DNA of 64,000 nt from the NCBI RefSeq assembly GCF_024464655.1, contig NZ_JANHAV010000003.1:62001-126000 (forward strand), given 5' to 3'. This DNA is from Halobellus inordinatus (lineage in GTDB: Archaea > Halobacteriota > Halobacteria > Halobacteriales > Haloferacaceae). Below are positions 18,422 through 27,611 of the stretch, one piece after another (the stretch's first letter is position 1; the number at the start of each line of letters is the position of its first letter). The notes under the pieces were generated by a model. The model had not been told where the DNA came from. It saw only the letters and a program-made list of their open reading frames with translations, and searched no databases. Both the position numbers and the translations under genes were made by a program.

Positions 18422-19726
18422 ATGCTCCTCGCAGGAACTGTCGTCGCCGACCCGGAGACCGTCTACGACGAGGGCGCAGTCGTCGTCGCGGAGGACCGAA
18501 TCGCCGCCGTCGGACCGCGCGCCGACCTCGAAGACGCCTATCCCGACCACCCCGTTCGTGAGTTCGACCTGCTCGCACCGGGGCTCGTCGGCGGCCACGT
18601 CCACTCGGTCCAGAGTGTCGGCCGCGGCATCGCCGACGACACCGCCCTCCTGGATTGGCTCTTCGAGCACGTCCTCCCGATGGAGGCGTCGCTCGGGCGC
18701 GAGGAGATGCGAACGGCGGCCGAACTGGGCTATCTGGAACTGCTCGAAAGCGGGGCGACGACCGCGATCGATCACCTCTCGGTCAACCACGCCGAGGCGG
18801 CGTTCGAGGCCGCAATCGACCTCGGGATCCGGGGTCGACTGGGGAAGGTCCTGATGGACAAGCGCGCCCCCGAGGGGCTGGCCGAAGACACCGAGGCGGC
18901 GCTCGAATCGACGGAGCGGCTCGTCCAAGCCTATCACGGCGCGGCCGACGGCCGGATCCGGTACGCCGTCACGCCTCGTTTCGCCGTGAGTTGTACGGAA
19001 GCGTGCCTCCGGGGCGCGCGCGAGATCGCCGACCGCTACGACGGCGTTCGGATTCACACCCACGCCAGCGAGAACCGCGACGAGATCGAGACCGTCGAGG
19101 ACGACACGGGAATGCGGAACATCGAGTGGCTCGACGAAGTCGGCCTGACCGGCGAGGACGTCGTTCTCGCCCACTGCGTCCACACGAACGAACGGGAGCG
19201 CGAGATACTCGCAGAGACGGGGACGCACGTCACGTACTGCCCGTCGTCGAATATGAAACTCGCCTCCGGCATCGCGCCGATCCCGGACTATCTCGACCGC
19301 GGCATCGACGTCGCGCTCGGCAACGACGGGCCACCCTGTAACAACACGCTCGACCCGTTCACCGAGATGCGGCAGGCGAGCCTCCTCCAGAAGGTCGACA
19401 CGCTCGATCCGGAAGTCGCGCCCGCGCAGGTCGTCTTCGAGATGGCGACGCTCGGCGGCGCGCGCGCTGCGGGGTTCGAGCGGGTCGGAGCGCTGCGCGA
19501 GGGGTGGAACGCGGACGTGATCGCGATCGACACGGACGTGACGCGCGCGACGCCGCTGTACGATCCGCTCTCACATCTGGTCTTCTCCACGCACGGCGAC
19601 GACGTGACGTTCACGATGGTCGACGGCGAGGTCGTCTACGACGCCGACTTCGGCGGCCTCCAGACCGGCGACGCCGACGATATTCGCCGGCGCGCGCGGG
19701 ACGTCGCGGCCGAGTTGCGCGGGTGA
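18422..19726 (+). CDS. Amidohydrolase, ATZ/TRZ (SsnA/MTA-SAH deaminase-like) family
   Basis: 434 aa. Metal ligands of the amidohydrolase barrel are visible: HVH at residues 59-61, the RIHTHASEN His, LAHCVH, and the GNDGPPCNN Asp. The small beta-sandwich domain is formed by both termini. Members hydrolyse amino-purines, S-adenosylhomocysteine, 5'-deoxyadenosine or related compounds; the substrate cannot be chosen here. Single gene on the + strand, converging with the methylase. Confidence 0.87.
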   Translation: MLLAGTVVADPETVYDEGAVVVAEDRIAAVGPRADLEDAYPDHPVREFDLLAPGLVGGHVHSVQSVGRGIADDTALLDWLFEHVLPMEASLGREEMRTAAELGYLELLESGATTAIDHLSVNHAEAAFEAAIDLGIRGRLGKVLMDKRAPEGLAEDTEAALESTERLVQAYHGAADGRIRYAVTPRFAVSCTEACLRGAREIADRYDGVRIHTHASENRDEIETVEDDTGMRNIEWLDEVGLTGEDVVLAHCVHTNEREREILAETGTHVTYCPSSNMKLASGIAPIPDYLDRGIDVALGNDGPPCNNTLDPFTEMRQASLLQKVDTLDPEVAPAQVVFEMATLGGARAAGFERVGALREGWNADVIAIDTDVTRATPLYDPLSHLVFSTHGDDVTFTMVDGEVVYDADFGGLQTGDADDIRRRARDVAAELRG

Positions 19727-19750
19727 GGCGCGACGGGTTGCGCGCCGCGC

Positions 19751-20869
19751 TCAGATCTGCTCGTACCGTACCCGATAACCGTCGTCAGTCTCGTCCACCG
19801 CGTCGACCACGCGGAACTTGATTTCGCGCTCCTGACGCGTCCGCACGGGGAAGTCGTAGTGTTCCGCCTCGTACTCGAACACCGTGCCCTCGGCGCGCTG
19901 TGCCTCGACGAACGCCCGGTGGGCGGCGAGACGGTCTTCGACGACTCGGCGCGACCGATCGCGGACCAGGCCGACGCTGTCGTCGAGTTCCGAAAGGACG
20001 TCGGCGTCGAGTTCGTAGCCGATCGAATTGCGCCCCGCGACCATCGCCGCCAGCGTCGTCGTTCCCGTCCCGAGGAACGGGTCGAGGACGGTGTCGCCGT
20101 ACAGCGAGTACATACAGACGAGTCGGTACGGGATCTCGAAGGGGTACGCCGCGGTTCGGTCGCGCTCGCCCGCCGCCCGGTCTGCGTCGGAGGCGCGGGC
20201 CGCTTCCACGTCGCCGTCGCTGCCACCGAGTCCTGCTGACGCGACGTCTCTGTCCTCGTTTCGGGCCTGGCGCGCGCCGCGGACGTCGGTCCAGACGTCC
20301 GAGAACCACCGGTTGCGCTCCTCCCAGAAGTACGCCGACTCGTAGCGCCGCGTCTCGCCCGGTTCGAACGAGCGGCCCGAGGTGCCGTTTCGGAACAGGA
20401 GGACGTACTCGTGTTCGAGGGTAACGTAGGCGTTCGGCGGCACCATCCCGCTGCCCATAAACTTCGCCGCGCTGTTCGTCGGCTTCCGCCAGAGTACCTC
20501 CGGAAGCGGGTCGAACCCGAGCGAGTCGAAGGCCTCGATCACGCGGGCGTGATTCTGGTAGACGCGAAAGTGATCGCCGAGGCTTCGCGTCGCGTCGCCG
20601 ACGATGATCGCGGCGACGCCGCCCGGCGTGAGCACGCGCTGTAGCTCGCTCCAGACCTCATCGAGGAGCGCGTGCATCGCCTCGAACGCCCGTGCGCCGT
20701 CGGTGTCGTCGAGCGCCGCCGCCACGGCGTCGGACTGGGCGGCGAACTGCTCGTCCCACATCTCGATCATCGGATACGGCGGCGAGGTGACGACGAGGTC
20801 GACGGCGTCGTCGTCGACGGCCGCCATCTCGCTCGCGTCGCCGACGTGGATGCGGTGGGCAGAGTCCAC
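19751..20869 (-). CDS. Beta-class DNA methyltransferase (probably N4-cytosine), orphan
   Basis: 372 aa. Motif IV (TSPPY, residues 28-32) precedes motif I (DPFLGTGT, about 263-270), the order of beta-class N4C/N6A methylases. The GTG at 20867-20869 is preferred because a TATCTATA box lies about 25-30 nt upstream, which suits a leaderless start; another GTG at 20884 is possible. No restriction enzyme is adjacent. Its architecture and TSPPYPMIEMWDE motif resemble the widespread haloarchaeal orphan methylase reported to modify CTAG; specificity here is inference. Confidence 0.85.
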   Translation of the reverse strand: MDSAHRIHVGDASEMAAVDDDAVDLVVTSPPYPMIEMWDEQFAAQSDAVAAALDDTDGARAFEAMHALLDEVWSELQRVLTPGGVAAIIVGDATRSLGDHFRVYQNHARVIEAFDSLGFDPLPEVLWRKPTNSAAKFMGSGMVPPNAYVTLEHEYVLLFRNGTSGRSFEPGETRRYESAYFWEERNRWFSDVWTDVRGARQARNEDRDVASAGLGGSDGDVEAARASDADRAAGERDRTAAYPFEIPYRLVCMYSLYGDTVLDPFLGTGTTTLAAMVAGRNSIGYELDADVLSELDDSVGLVRDRSRRVVEDRLAAHRAFVEAQRAEGTVFEYEAEHYDFPVRTRQEREIKFRVVDAVDETDDGYRVRYEQI

Positions 20870-20893
20870 ACCGACAGGTGTCACCGAACGGAT

Positions 20894-20901
20894 ATAGATA
20901 C
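20894..20901 (-). promoter_or_regulatory. TATA-like box of the DNA methylase gene
   Basis: TATCTATA read on the minus strand, about 25-32 nt upstream of the chosen GTG start, giving a leaderless promoter geometry. Confidence 0.45.
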
Positions 20902-20961
20902 TGGGGTGGCTCACCCGAGGTTGAGCGGACTGCTGACCGGGCACCCGCCGTCGCGACAGCC

Positions 20962-22341
20962 TCACTCGAAAATCTTTCCCGGATTGAGGATCCCGTTCGG
21001 GTCTACGGTTTCTTTGATCGAGCGCATCGTCTCGATCGCGGTCGAGTCGTATTCCATCTGCAGATACGACCGCTTGCCGACGCCGATTCCGTGCTCGCCG
21101 GTGCAGGTGCCGCCGAGAGCGAGTGCCTCGTCGATGATGCGCCCGGACGCCTCGTGGGCGCGTTCGACCGCCTCGGGGTCGTCGCGGTCGCAGAGAACGG
21201 CGTAGTGGGTGTTGCCGTCGCCCGCGTGACCGAACGCTGGAATAGGGAAGTCGTACTCCGCGCGGATCTCGCCGATGAACTCGACGATCGCGGGGTACGA
21301 GCCGATCGGGACGGTGACGTCGCCAATGACTTCGAGGTCGAGGTCTGGGTCCCACTCTTTGAGCGCGTGGCCGATTTCTCGACGTGCACGCCACAGTTCG
21401 GCCATCTCCTCGTCGTTGCTGCTGTGCTCGACTCGCGTGGCGTCTCGGGCCCGGAACGCCGCCTCCAACGCGTCGGTCTCGGCGTCGACGGACCGGCCGT
21501 GCACCTCGAAAAAGACCATCGGCGTCGCTCGGAGTTCCGAGCCGGTGTAGGCGTTGGCGATTTCGGCCGTCAGCGGGTCGACGAGCTCGATCGTCGCGAC
21601 GTCGACGCCCGAGGTCACGACGTCGGTGATCGCCGCCGTGGCGTCTTCGAGCGTGGGAAAGACGGCTCGCCCACCGACCGTTTCCGGCGGCGTCGCCGCG
21701 AGGTCGAGCGTCGCGCGCGTGACCACGCCGAGGGTTCCCTCGCTCCCGACGAACAGATCGACGAGGTTGTACCCCGCAGAAGTCTTCCGCGCTTTGCTCC
21801 CAACCTCGGTCACGGAGCCGTCGGGGCGGACGACTTCGAGCTGTAACACCCAGTCGCCGACCTCGCCGTACTTGACGGTCCGAATGCCGCTGGCGTCGGT
21901 GGCGATCATCCCGCCGATCGTCGAAAACGCCGCCGACTGGGGAAACGCCGGAAAGAACAGACCCTCCTCGGCGACGAGATCGTTCAGGTCGTCGCCGACG
22001 ACGCCGGGTTCGACGTCGACCTGCATATCTCGCGGGCGCAGGTCTCTGACGGCGTCCATCCGCGTCATCGCGAGCGTGATGCCGCCCTGGGTGGGCACCG
22101 CGTTGCGCTGCATCCCCGATCCGGCGGCGTACGGGGTCACCGGAACGCCCTGCTCGTTGGCTGCGGCGAGGACAGCCGAAACGTCGGCCGTCGTCTCCGG
22201 CCAGACGACCGCGTCGGGCGCGCGCCCGGCGTCGGGTGGAGTTCCGAAGTCCGCCGCGAACTCGTCGCGCGCCGCTGGCTCGAAGGAGATCTGATCGGCC
22301 GCCAGCGACAGCTCAGAGAGGAATCCGCAGTCGTGTGTCAT
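20962..22341 (-). CDS. FAD-linked oxidase, GlcD/D-lactate dehydrogenase type
   Basis: 459 aa. N-terminal PCMH-type FAD domain with VPVTPYAAGSGMQRNAVPTQ and the FSTIGGMIATDASGIRTVKYG block, C-terminal substrate domain with FGHAGDGNTHYAV and the ending GTCTGEHGIGVGKR...NPGKIFE. These are hallmarks of GlcD, D-lactate and related 2-hydroxyacid dehydrogenases. No iron-sulfur partner is adjacent. The substrate is probably D-lactate or glycolate. Diverges from nothing; tRNA-Glu lies upstream. Confidence 0.9.
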   Translation of the reverse strand: MTHDCGFLSELSLAADQISFEPAARDEFAADFGTPPDAGRAPDAVVWPETTADVSAVLAAANEQGVPVTPYAAGSGMQRNAVPTQGGITLAMTRMDAVRDLRPRDMQVDVEPGVVGDDLNDLVAEEGLFFPAFPQSAAFSTIGGMIATDASGIRTVKYGEVGDWVLQLEVVRPDGSVTEVGSKARKTSAGYNLVDLFVGSEGTLGVVTRATLDLAATPPETVGGRAVFPTLEDATAAITDVVTSGVDVATIELVDPLTAEIANAYTGSELRATPMVFFEVHGRSVDAETDALEAAFRARDATRVEHSSNDEEMAELWRARREIGHALKEWDPDLDLEVIGDVTVPIGSYPAIVEFIGEIRAEYDFPIPAFGHAGDGNTHYAVLCDRDDPEAVERAHEASGRIIDEALALGGTCTGEHGIGVGKRSYLQMEYDSTAIETMRSIKETVDPNGILNPGKIFE

Positions 22342-22446
22342 AGGGGGGCATCACCCACCCGCAGTAAAGGTCTGTCGTCGACGTGCACCGACTGCGGACG
22401 CCGCTGACGGGTCCTGTCGCTCTGTAGTTCGCAGCAGTTCGAGAAG

Positions 22447-22521
<75 letters not shown>

Positions 22522-22689
22522 CTGCATTCCTACGTGGCAGACTGAATAGTTTAAACATTCCGTTACAGAGCCGGTACGGCACTGTTTCGCGTACCCTCGC
22601 TGCCGCCAGATCGCAGGGGCGGGTGGCGCGCTACCAGGTGCGGGCGGTCACGCCAGCCGGGGCGGATGTTCACGCCCGCCGCGGTGGCG

Positions 22690-24687
22690 TCACTTCCCCT
22701 CGAATTCGGGCTCTTCGTCGCTCATAAACGCCGCCATCCCGGTCATCATATCCTCGGTGTCGAAGACAAGGCCGAACGACTGCGCCTCGACGTCGAGGCC
22801 GGCGTCGACGTCGTCCCAGCCGCGGTGCATCGCCCGCTTGGTGTAGCGCTGGGCGATCGGCGGACCACGAGCGAGTCGCTTGGCCAACTCGAAGGCGCGC
22901 TCGTCGAACTCGTCGTTCGGCGTCACCTCGTTGACGAAGCCGTAGTCTGCCATCGTCTCTGCGTCGTAGCGGTCGGCGGTGAAGATGATCTCCTTCGCGC
23001 GACCCATCCCGACGATGCGCGGCAGGCGGACGGTGCCGCCCCAGCCGGGGAGGATGCCGAGGTCGTGTTCGGGCTGGCCGAACTCTGAGCGCTCGGAGGC
23101 GATGCGGAGGTCCGCGCCCATCGCGAGCTCCATCCCGCCGCCGAGACAGTGCCCGTCGATGCCGGCGACGACCGGGAGTTCGCACGATTCGAGCCGACCC
23201 GCCGTCTCCTGCCCGTGGCGCGAAAGTTCGGCCACGCGGTTGACGTCGCCGACGCCGCCGGCCATCGCCTGGATGTCCGCGCCGGCGGAGAACGCCCGGT
23301 CGCCCGTGCCGGTGAGGAGAACGGCCCGCACGTCGTCGTCCTCCTCGAAGCGGTCGATGGCGTCGCGGAGTTCCACGAGCAGGTCGTCGGTGACGGTGTT
23401 CATCCGGTGCGGTCGATCGAGCATCACGTGACCGACGCGCTCGTCGATCTCGACGGTGATATCCTCGTAGTCGTAGCCGCCGTCTTCGTCGTCCGACTCG
23501 GCTTTCCCCCCGCCGGCCGCTTCGTGGAAGCCCTCCCCGGACTCTGCGAGCTCCCGCAGGTACGGTTCGGCTTCGTAGCGTTCCTCACCCGTCTCCTCGT
23601 GGAGGTCGTCGAGCGTCGCGAGCAACTCGTCGAGACCGGCTTCGTCGACCATCTTCGCGGGGCCGTCGGACCAGCGCCCGCCGAGTTTGACCGCCGTGTC
23701 GATCGCCTCGGGGTCGGCGACGTCGTCGGCGACGAGGGCGGCTACCTCGTTCGCGATCATCGCCAGCAGGCGATCGGCGACATCGTCGCGGATCTGATCG
23801 GAGGGGACCTGCGCACCCGCGCCGTCCTCGTAGTCGTAGAAGCCCGCGCCGGTCTTCTTGCCGAGGTCCCCGGCGTCGACTTTCGATTCGAGCATCGGGC
23901 AGGGACGGTAGGCGTCGCCGAGTTGTTCGTGGAGGTATTCGAGGACGTGGTAGCCGACGTCGACCCCGACCTGATCAGAGAGTTCGAAGCTCCCCATCGG
24001 GAGGCCGAGACCGTACTTCGTCGTCGAGTCGACTTCTTCGATCGTCGCGTCACCGGATTCGACGATCCACGCCGCCTCGTTCATCAGCGGAACGAGCACG
24101 CGGTTGACGATGAATCCCGGGCTGTCTTTGCGGACGCGGACCGGCGTCTTGCCCATCTCGACAGCGAGATCCGAAATCAGATCGAGCGTCTCCTCGGCCG
24201 TCTCTGCCCCCGAGATGACTTCGACGAGTTCCATCCGAACGGGTGGGTTGAAAAAGTGCATCCCACAGAACTGCTCGGGGCGCTCGGTCACGTCCGCCAA
24301 CGCCGTGATCGAGAGACTGGAGGTGTTCGTCGCGAAGATCGTTCGATCCGGGGCCGCCGCCTCCAAGTCCTCGTAGACGTCACGCTTGATCGCCATCTTC
24401 TCGGGGACTGCCTCGACGACGACGTCGGCGTCGGCGGCCGCCTCCGCGAGGTCGACGTGTGTCGAGATCCGATCGAGCGTCGCGTCGGCGTCCGAGCGCT
24501 CGATCTGGCCCTGTTCGACGAGTTTGCCGAGCGACCACTCGATCTGGTCGTAGCCGTTCTGGACGAATTCCGCTTCGATATCGCGGAGGCGGACCTCGAA
24601 GCCCGCGAGGGCGGCCACCTCGGCGATTCCGTGGCCCATACTGCCCGCGCCGAGAACCGTGATAGTGTTGACGTCGTCGATCTCCAT
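22690..24687 (-). CDS. 3-hydroxyacyl-CoA dehydrogenase / enoyl-CoA hydratase fusion
   Basis: 665 aa from the ATG at 24685-24687; further upstream sequence has no family match. N-terminal NAD-binding motif GAGSMG at 13-18 and the HFFNPPVRMELVEVI signature mark 3-hydroxyacyl-CoA dehydrogenase. After an acidic linker (about 395-415) comes a crotonase domain with AFSAGADIQAM and the catalytic region GGGMELAMGADLRIA. The fusion catalyses two successive steps of fatty-acid beta-oxidation. This domain order (dehydrogenase first) is common in archaea and the reverse of bacterial FadB. Confidence 0.95.
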   Translation of the reverse strand: MEIDDVNTITVLGAGSMGHGIAEVAALAGFEVRLRDIEAEFVQNGYDQIEWSLGKLVEQGQIERSDADATLDRISTHVDLAEAAADADVVVEAVPEKMAIKRDVYEDLEAAAPDRTIFATNTSSLSITALADVTERPEQFCGMHFFNPPVRMELVEVISGAETAEETLDLISDLAVEMGKTPVRVRKDSPGFIVNRVLVPLMNEAAWIVESGDATIEEVDSTTKYGLGLPMGSFELSDQVGVDVGYHVLEYLHEQLGDAYRPCPMLESKVDAGDLGKKTGAGFYDYEDGAGAQVPSDQIRDDVADRLLAMIANEVAALVADDVADPEAIDTAVKLGGRWSDGPAKMVDEAGLDELLATLDDLHEETGEERYEAEPYLRELAESGEGFHEAAGGGKAESDDEDGGYDYEDITVEIDERVGHVMLDRPHRMNTVTDDLLVELRDAIDRFEEDDDVRAVLLTGTGDRAFSAGADIQAMAGGVGDVNRVAELSRHGQETAGRLESCELPVVAGIDGHCLGGGMELAMGADLRIASERSEFGQPEHDLGILPGWGGTVRLPRIVGMGRAKEIIFTADRYDAETMADYGFVNEVTPNDEFDERAFELAKRLARGPPIAQRYTKRAMHRGWDDVDAGLDVEAQSFGLVFDTEDMMTGMAAFMSDEEPEFEGK

Positions 24688-24774
24688 ACTCCGTTCGTGG
24701 GCGGCTCTGTGTTTCAACGTTTCCTTCACTCGGAAAACAAACTTGAGAAGCGTTTACTTTTCGCCGCGAGACCG

Positions 24775-25338
24775 TCAGTCGGTGGCACGCCAGAGATACC
24801 GACTCGCGTAACTCCGATAGGGCCGCCACCGCTCGGCGTGCTCGCGCATCCCCGCTCGATCCGCCTCGTCGTAGCCGTAGAGGTGCGCCATTCCCTTTCG
24901 GACGCCGAGATCCTCGACCGGGAACACGTCGGGGCGCCCGAGCACGAAGACCAGGTACATCTTCGCGGTCCAGACGCCGACCCCGCGGATATCGGTCAGC
25001 GCCTCGATGACCGCCTCGTCGCTTTTGTCTGAGAGCCCCGCCCGCGTCAGGTCCCGCTCCCGGAACGCTTCGGCGACGTTGCGGACGTACTCGACCTTCT
25101 GTCCGGAGAGGCCTGCGTCGCGGAGGGTGGATTCGTCCGCGGCGAGGATACCTGCAGGCGACACGTCGACGCGGTCGAACAGCCGCTCGCGGATCGCCGC
25201 CGCGGAGTCGACCGAGAGCTGTTGGTTCACGATCGCGACGAGTAGTCGTTCGAACTCGTCGTCGGCTGTCCCGATCGACAGGTCGCCGTGCGCTTCGACC
25301 AGCGGCCCCAGTTTCGGATCGTTCCGTACCGGTTCCAT
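24775..25338 (-). CDS. DNA-3-methyladenine glycosylase, AlkA-like HhH-GPD
   Basis: 187 aa. Contains the helix-hairpin-helix (LTDIRGVGVWTAKMYL) and downstream catalytic Asp in FPVEDLGVRKG, standard for AlkA-type glycosylases; no C-terminal Cys cluster, so not an Nth-type FeS enzyme. It removes alkylated purines in base excision repair. Divergent from the acetyltransferase at 25463. Confidence 0.92.
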   Translation of the reverse strand: MEPVRNDPKLGPLVEAHGDLSIGTADDEFERLLVAIVNQQLSVDSAAAIRERLFDRVDVSPAGILAADESTLRDAGLSGQKVEYVRNVAEAFRERDLTRAGLSDKSDEAVIEALTDIRGVGVWTAKMYLVFVLGRPDVFPVEDLGVRKGMAHLYGYDEADRAGMREHAERWRPYRSYASRYLWRATD

Positions 25339-25433
25339 CGGACGCCTGTGGGACCGCCGGAGAGAAAGGTGCGTCGCTCGGGGGAGCCTCGACGAAAGGC
25401 CCTCGTCGCGCCTCCAGTCGGCGAGACCGACGA

Positions 25434-25439
25434 TATATC
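25434..25439 (+). promoter_or_regulatory. TATA box of the GNAT gene
   Basis: TATATA about 27 nt before the ATG at 25463, fitting a leaderless transcript. Confidence 0.55.
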
Positions 25440-25462
25440 CGTCCGTCCGCCGAACGCCCGGT

Positions 25463-26101
25463 ATGGGCGATTCGGACGACGAGGCGGACGTAGATCCGGG
25501 GCCGGACGCGGAAGAGGGTGACCCGGCAGACGACGACGGCCACGCCCCCCCGATCCGGATCTGCCGCCCCGAGGTGGCCGACGTGGATGCGCTGGTCGAC
25601 CTGTGGCTCGCACTCGCGTCCGATCAGCGCGCCTACGACTCGCACATCCTGCCGGAGGCGAACCGGGACGTCGTCCGCGACACGCTCGCGCGACACGTCG
25701 TCACGGGCGGGATCCGAGCCGCCAAACGCGGCGACGACGTCGTCGGGTTCGTTACGTTCAGCCTCGAACACGGCTCCTACGAACAGGATGCGACGCGAGG
25801 CGTCGTCCGCAACGTCTACGTCCGACCCGAGTTCCGGAACCGAGGCGTCGGGAGCGATCTGATGGCCGCGGCCGAAACCGCGTTGCACGCCGCCGACGCG
25901 ACAGTCGTCGCGCTCGAAGCGATGGCAGCCAACGACCGAGCCCGCGCGTTCTACCGCGAGCGGGAGTACGTCCCCCACCGGATCCAGTTCGAGAAACCCC
26001 TCGACGGGGAGTCCGCAGCCGGGACCGCAGAGGGTGATGACTCCGAGGTGTCTCCCGAATCGGCGTCCATCGAAAACGACACACACTCAAAGGAGGACTG
26101 A
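25463..26101 (+). CDS. GNAT-family N-acetyltransferase
   Basis: 212 aa. An acidic N-terminal tail (residues 1-28) precedes a GNAT fold with the acetyl-CoA loop RNVYVRPEFRNRGVGSDL (R/Q-x-x-G-x-G) at about 115-133 and the C-terminal RARAFYREREY helix. A second acidic tail follows. Target unknown. The ATG is supported by an upstream TATATA at leaderless spacing. tRNA-Thr begins 14 nt after the stop. Confidence 0.87.
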   Translation: MGDSDDEADVDPGPDAEEGDPADDDGHAPPIRICRPEVADVDALVDLWLALASDQRAYDSHILPEANRDVVRDTLARHVVTGGIRAAKRGDDVVGFVTFSLEHGSYEQDATRGVVRNVYVRPEFRNRGVGSDLMAAAETALHAADATVVALEAMAANDRARAFYREREYVPHRIQFEKPLDGESAAGTAEGDDSEVSPESASIENDTHSKED

Positions 26102-26115
26102 GTAGGTCGACCTGC

Positions 26116-26189
26116 GCCAGGGGAGCATGGGCGGTTCATGCACTCGACTTGTAATCGAGACTTCGTGGGTTCAAATCCCACCCCTGGCT
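26116..26189 (+). tRNA. tRNA-Thr (UGU)
   Basis: 74 nt. Acceptor stem GCCAGGG/CCCUGGC with discriminator U at 26189, anticodon stem CUCGA/UCGAG, loop CUUGUAA with anticodon UGU, T-arm GUGGG-UUCAAAU-CCCAC. CCA is not encoded. Lies 14 nt behind the acetyltransferase gene and may be processed from a common transcript. Confidence 0.96.
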
Positions 26190-26332
26190 CTCTCTTTGGT
26201 TCCGATGTCGATCCGATCCACTCTGCGCGCTCTCCTGCTGTCGAGTCGCGTCTCCTCCGCTCACCGTCGAGCCACATCGCGGTCGGCTTCTCGCAGACCT
26301 CCAGCGCGCGTCTGTGCGGGAGAAAACCGATC

Positions 26333-26827
26333 GTGACGGGACGCTTGATCGTCGTGACGGGACTTCCGGGCGTCGGGAAAACGGCTGTCTCACGCGAGAT
26401 TGCGGACCGACTCGACGGACGACTCGTTCGCACGGACGTCGTTCGGACGGACTGCTTCGACGATCCTGAGTACACGGCTGCGGAACGCGAAACAGTCTAC
26501 GACGAAGTGTTCGCACGCGGGCGCGAAACGATTACTAACGGCGGCGCCGCCGTTCTCGACGGCACGTTCCGCAAGCGCGCGGACCGGGCGCGCGCGGTGG
26601 ATCTTGCGAACGCGGTCGGCGTCCCACTCGACGTCGTCGCTGTCGAGTGTGCGGACTCGGTCGTCGAGGCGCGGATCGCCACACGGGAGAACGACGCCAG
26701 CGACGCCGACGTCGAGATCTACCACCAGTTCAAGGAGCGCTACGAGCCGATCGAGATCCCACACGTGAGGATCGACAACTCCGGCGACCTGGCGTCGACG
26801 CGAGAACAGATCGCTGCGGTGTTGTGA
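26333..26827 (+). CDS. P-loop kinase-like ATPase (AAA/zeta-toxin-like small kinase)
   Basis: 164 aa from the GTG at 26333 (MTGRLIVVTG...), where the P-loop domain begins; upstream in-frame sequence crosses the tRNA and is not coding. Walker A GLPGVGKT at residues 10-17, a DGTFRKRADR segment near 78-87, and a Lid-like ARIATREND. The layout matches small nucleotide or RNA kinases of the COG0645 type. Substrate unknown. Confidence 0.8.
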   Translation: MTGRLIVVTGLPGVGKTAVSREIADRLDGRLVRTDVVRTDCFDDPEYTAAERETVYDEVFARGRETITNGGAAVLDGTFRKRADRARAVDLANAVGVPLDVVAVECADSVVEARIATRENDASDADVEIYHQFKERYEPIEIPHVRIDNSGDLASTREQIAAVL

Positions 26828-27083
26828 GGCGCACGGCAGTATCAGGCCTGGCACGGCAGCGAGCAGCACAGGGGGGCGAAGCGTCGTACAGCGGGACCGT
26901 GAGGAGGGAATGCGTCAGCGGGGATGCCCGGTCGGCGGGCCATCGATCCAATGGGAGGGGTGTGGAGGCGAGGTGGATCGTGGAGGGTGCGTCGGTGGGG
27001 ACCGAATCGCGGGCGGCCCAACCGGGGCACTTCCGACTACGGGGGACGGCTACCTAAAAGCGCCCTTGCCTCAAAGAGCCGTT
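26828..27083 (+). other. 256-nt intergenic region with G-rich top strand; no gene called
   Basis: No convincing coding frame. The + strand is markedly G-rich between about 26875 and 27020. A TTTTAG box (minus strand, about 27055-27060) and an AT-poor surround could drive a short minus-strand RNA. No tRNA, SRP or RNase P signature was seen. Confidence 0.3.
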
Positions 27084-27509
27084 TTACCTATTGCGCTGCC
27101 GTCGGTTTCCGGCCGGTAGAAGTATCAACGCGCCCGGTATCGAGAGGGTGATGAGTTGCAGCGGATTCTCTCTGATGTTGAAGTCCGGATCCAACGGCTG
27201 GCTCTGCACGTCGGTGATGTGCAGCGACGAGTAGTAGATGATCACGTGCGTCAGGATGTACCCAAGCGCGAACGGGACCACAAGTGAATACCGCACGCCC
27301 AACTGCGTCGCGAGCAGATCGAAGACGATGGCCGTCGCCGACGACACGGCGAGGAAATCACCGATCTGGAGGGTGACGCCGGTGAAAGCCGTGATCGTCG
27401 TATCGACCGTCGAGGCCGTCGTCGGCGTGTAGATGAAGGCGGTAAAGACGCTGGTTGCGACGAGCGCCATCCCAGCGACTAACCCGACAATCGGGTACAC
27501 GTACTCCAT
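27084..27509 (-). CDS. Small four-helix membrane protein, unknown
   Basis: 141 aa with four predicted membrane helices (about 5-27, 48-68, 72-92, 117-134). The short loops are poor in charge except for the basic C-terminus (GNRRQRNR). I recognise no family. It lies 103 nt downstream of a secreted repeat protein gene on the same strand. Confidence 0.65.
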   Translation of the reverse strand: MEYVYPIVGLVAGMALVATSVFTAFIYTPTTASTVDTTITAFTGVTLQIGDFLAVSSATAIVFDLLATQLGVRYSLVVPFALGYILTHVIIYYSSLHITDVQSQPLDPDFNIRENPLQLITLSIPGALILLPAGNRRQRNR

Positions 27510-27611
27510 CGTATGCGCGGTGCGACGGGACGACTATAACCCTACTCCCTCAGTATCAGAATTGAAGTCGGCAGAGAAGTCTCACTCGAAAGTCGGGACC
27601 GACGTATCCGA

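Noticed and set aside
16208-19228. Second long minus-strand open frame of about 1000 codons
   Set aside because: It shadows the zinc-finger gene, the membrane protein and the amidohydrolase, with basic, repetitive translation unlike haloarchaeal proteins.
26116-26189. tRNA-Thr as an attachment site of an integrated element
   Set aside because: No direct repeat of the tRNA 3' end and no integrase gene were seen nearby.
26828-27083. SRP RNA or RNase P RNA
   Set aside because: The conserved helix 8 of SRP RNA and the RNase P core sequences are absent and the space is too short for haloarchaeal RNase P RNA.
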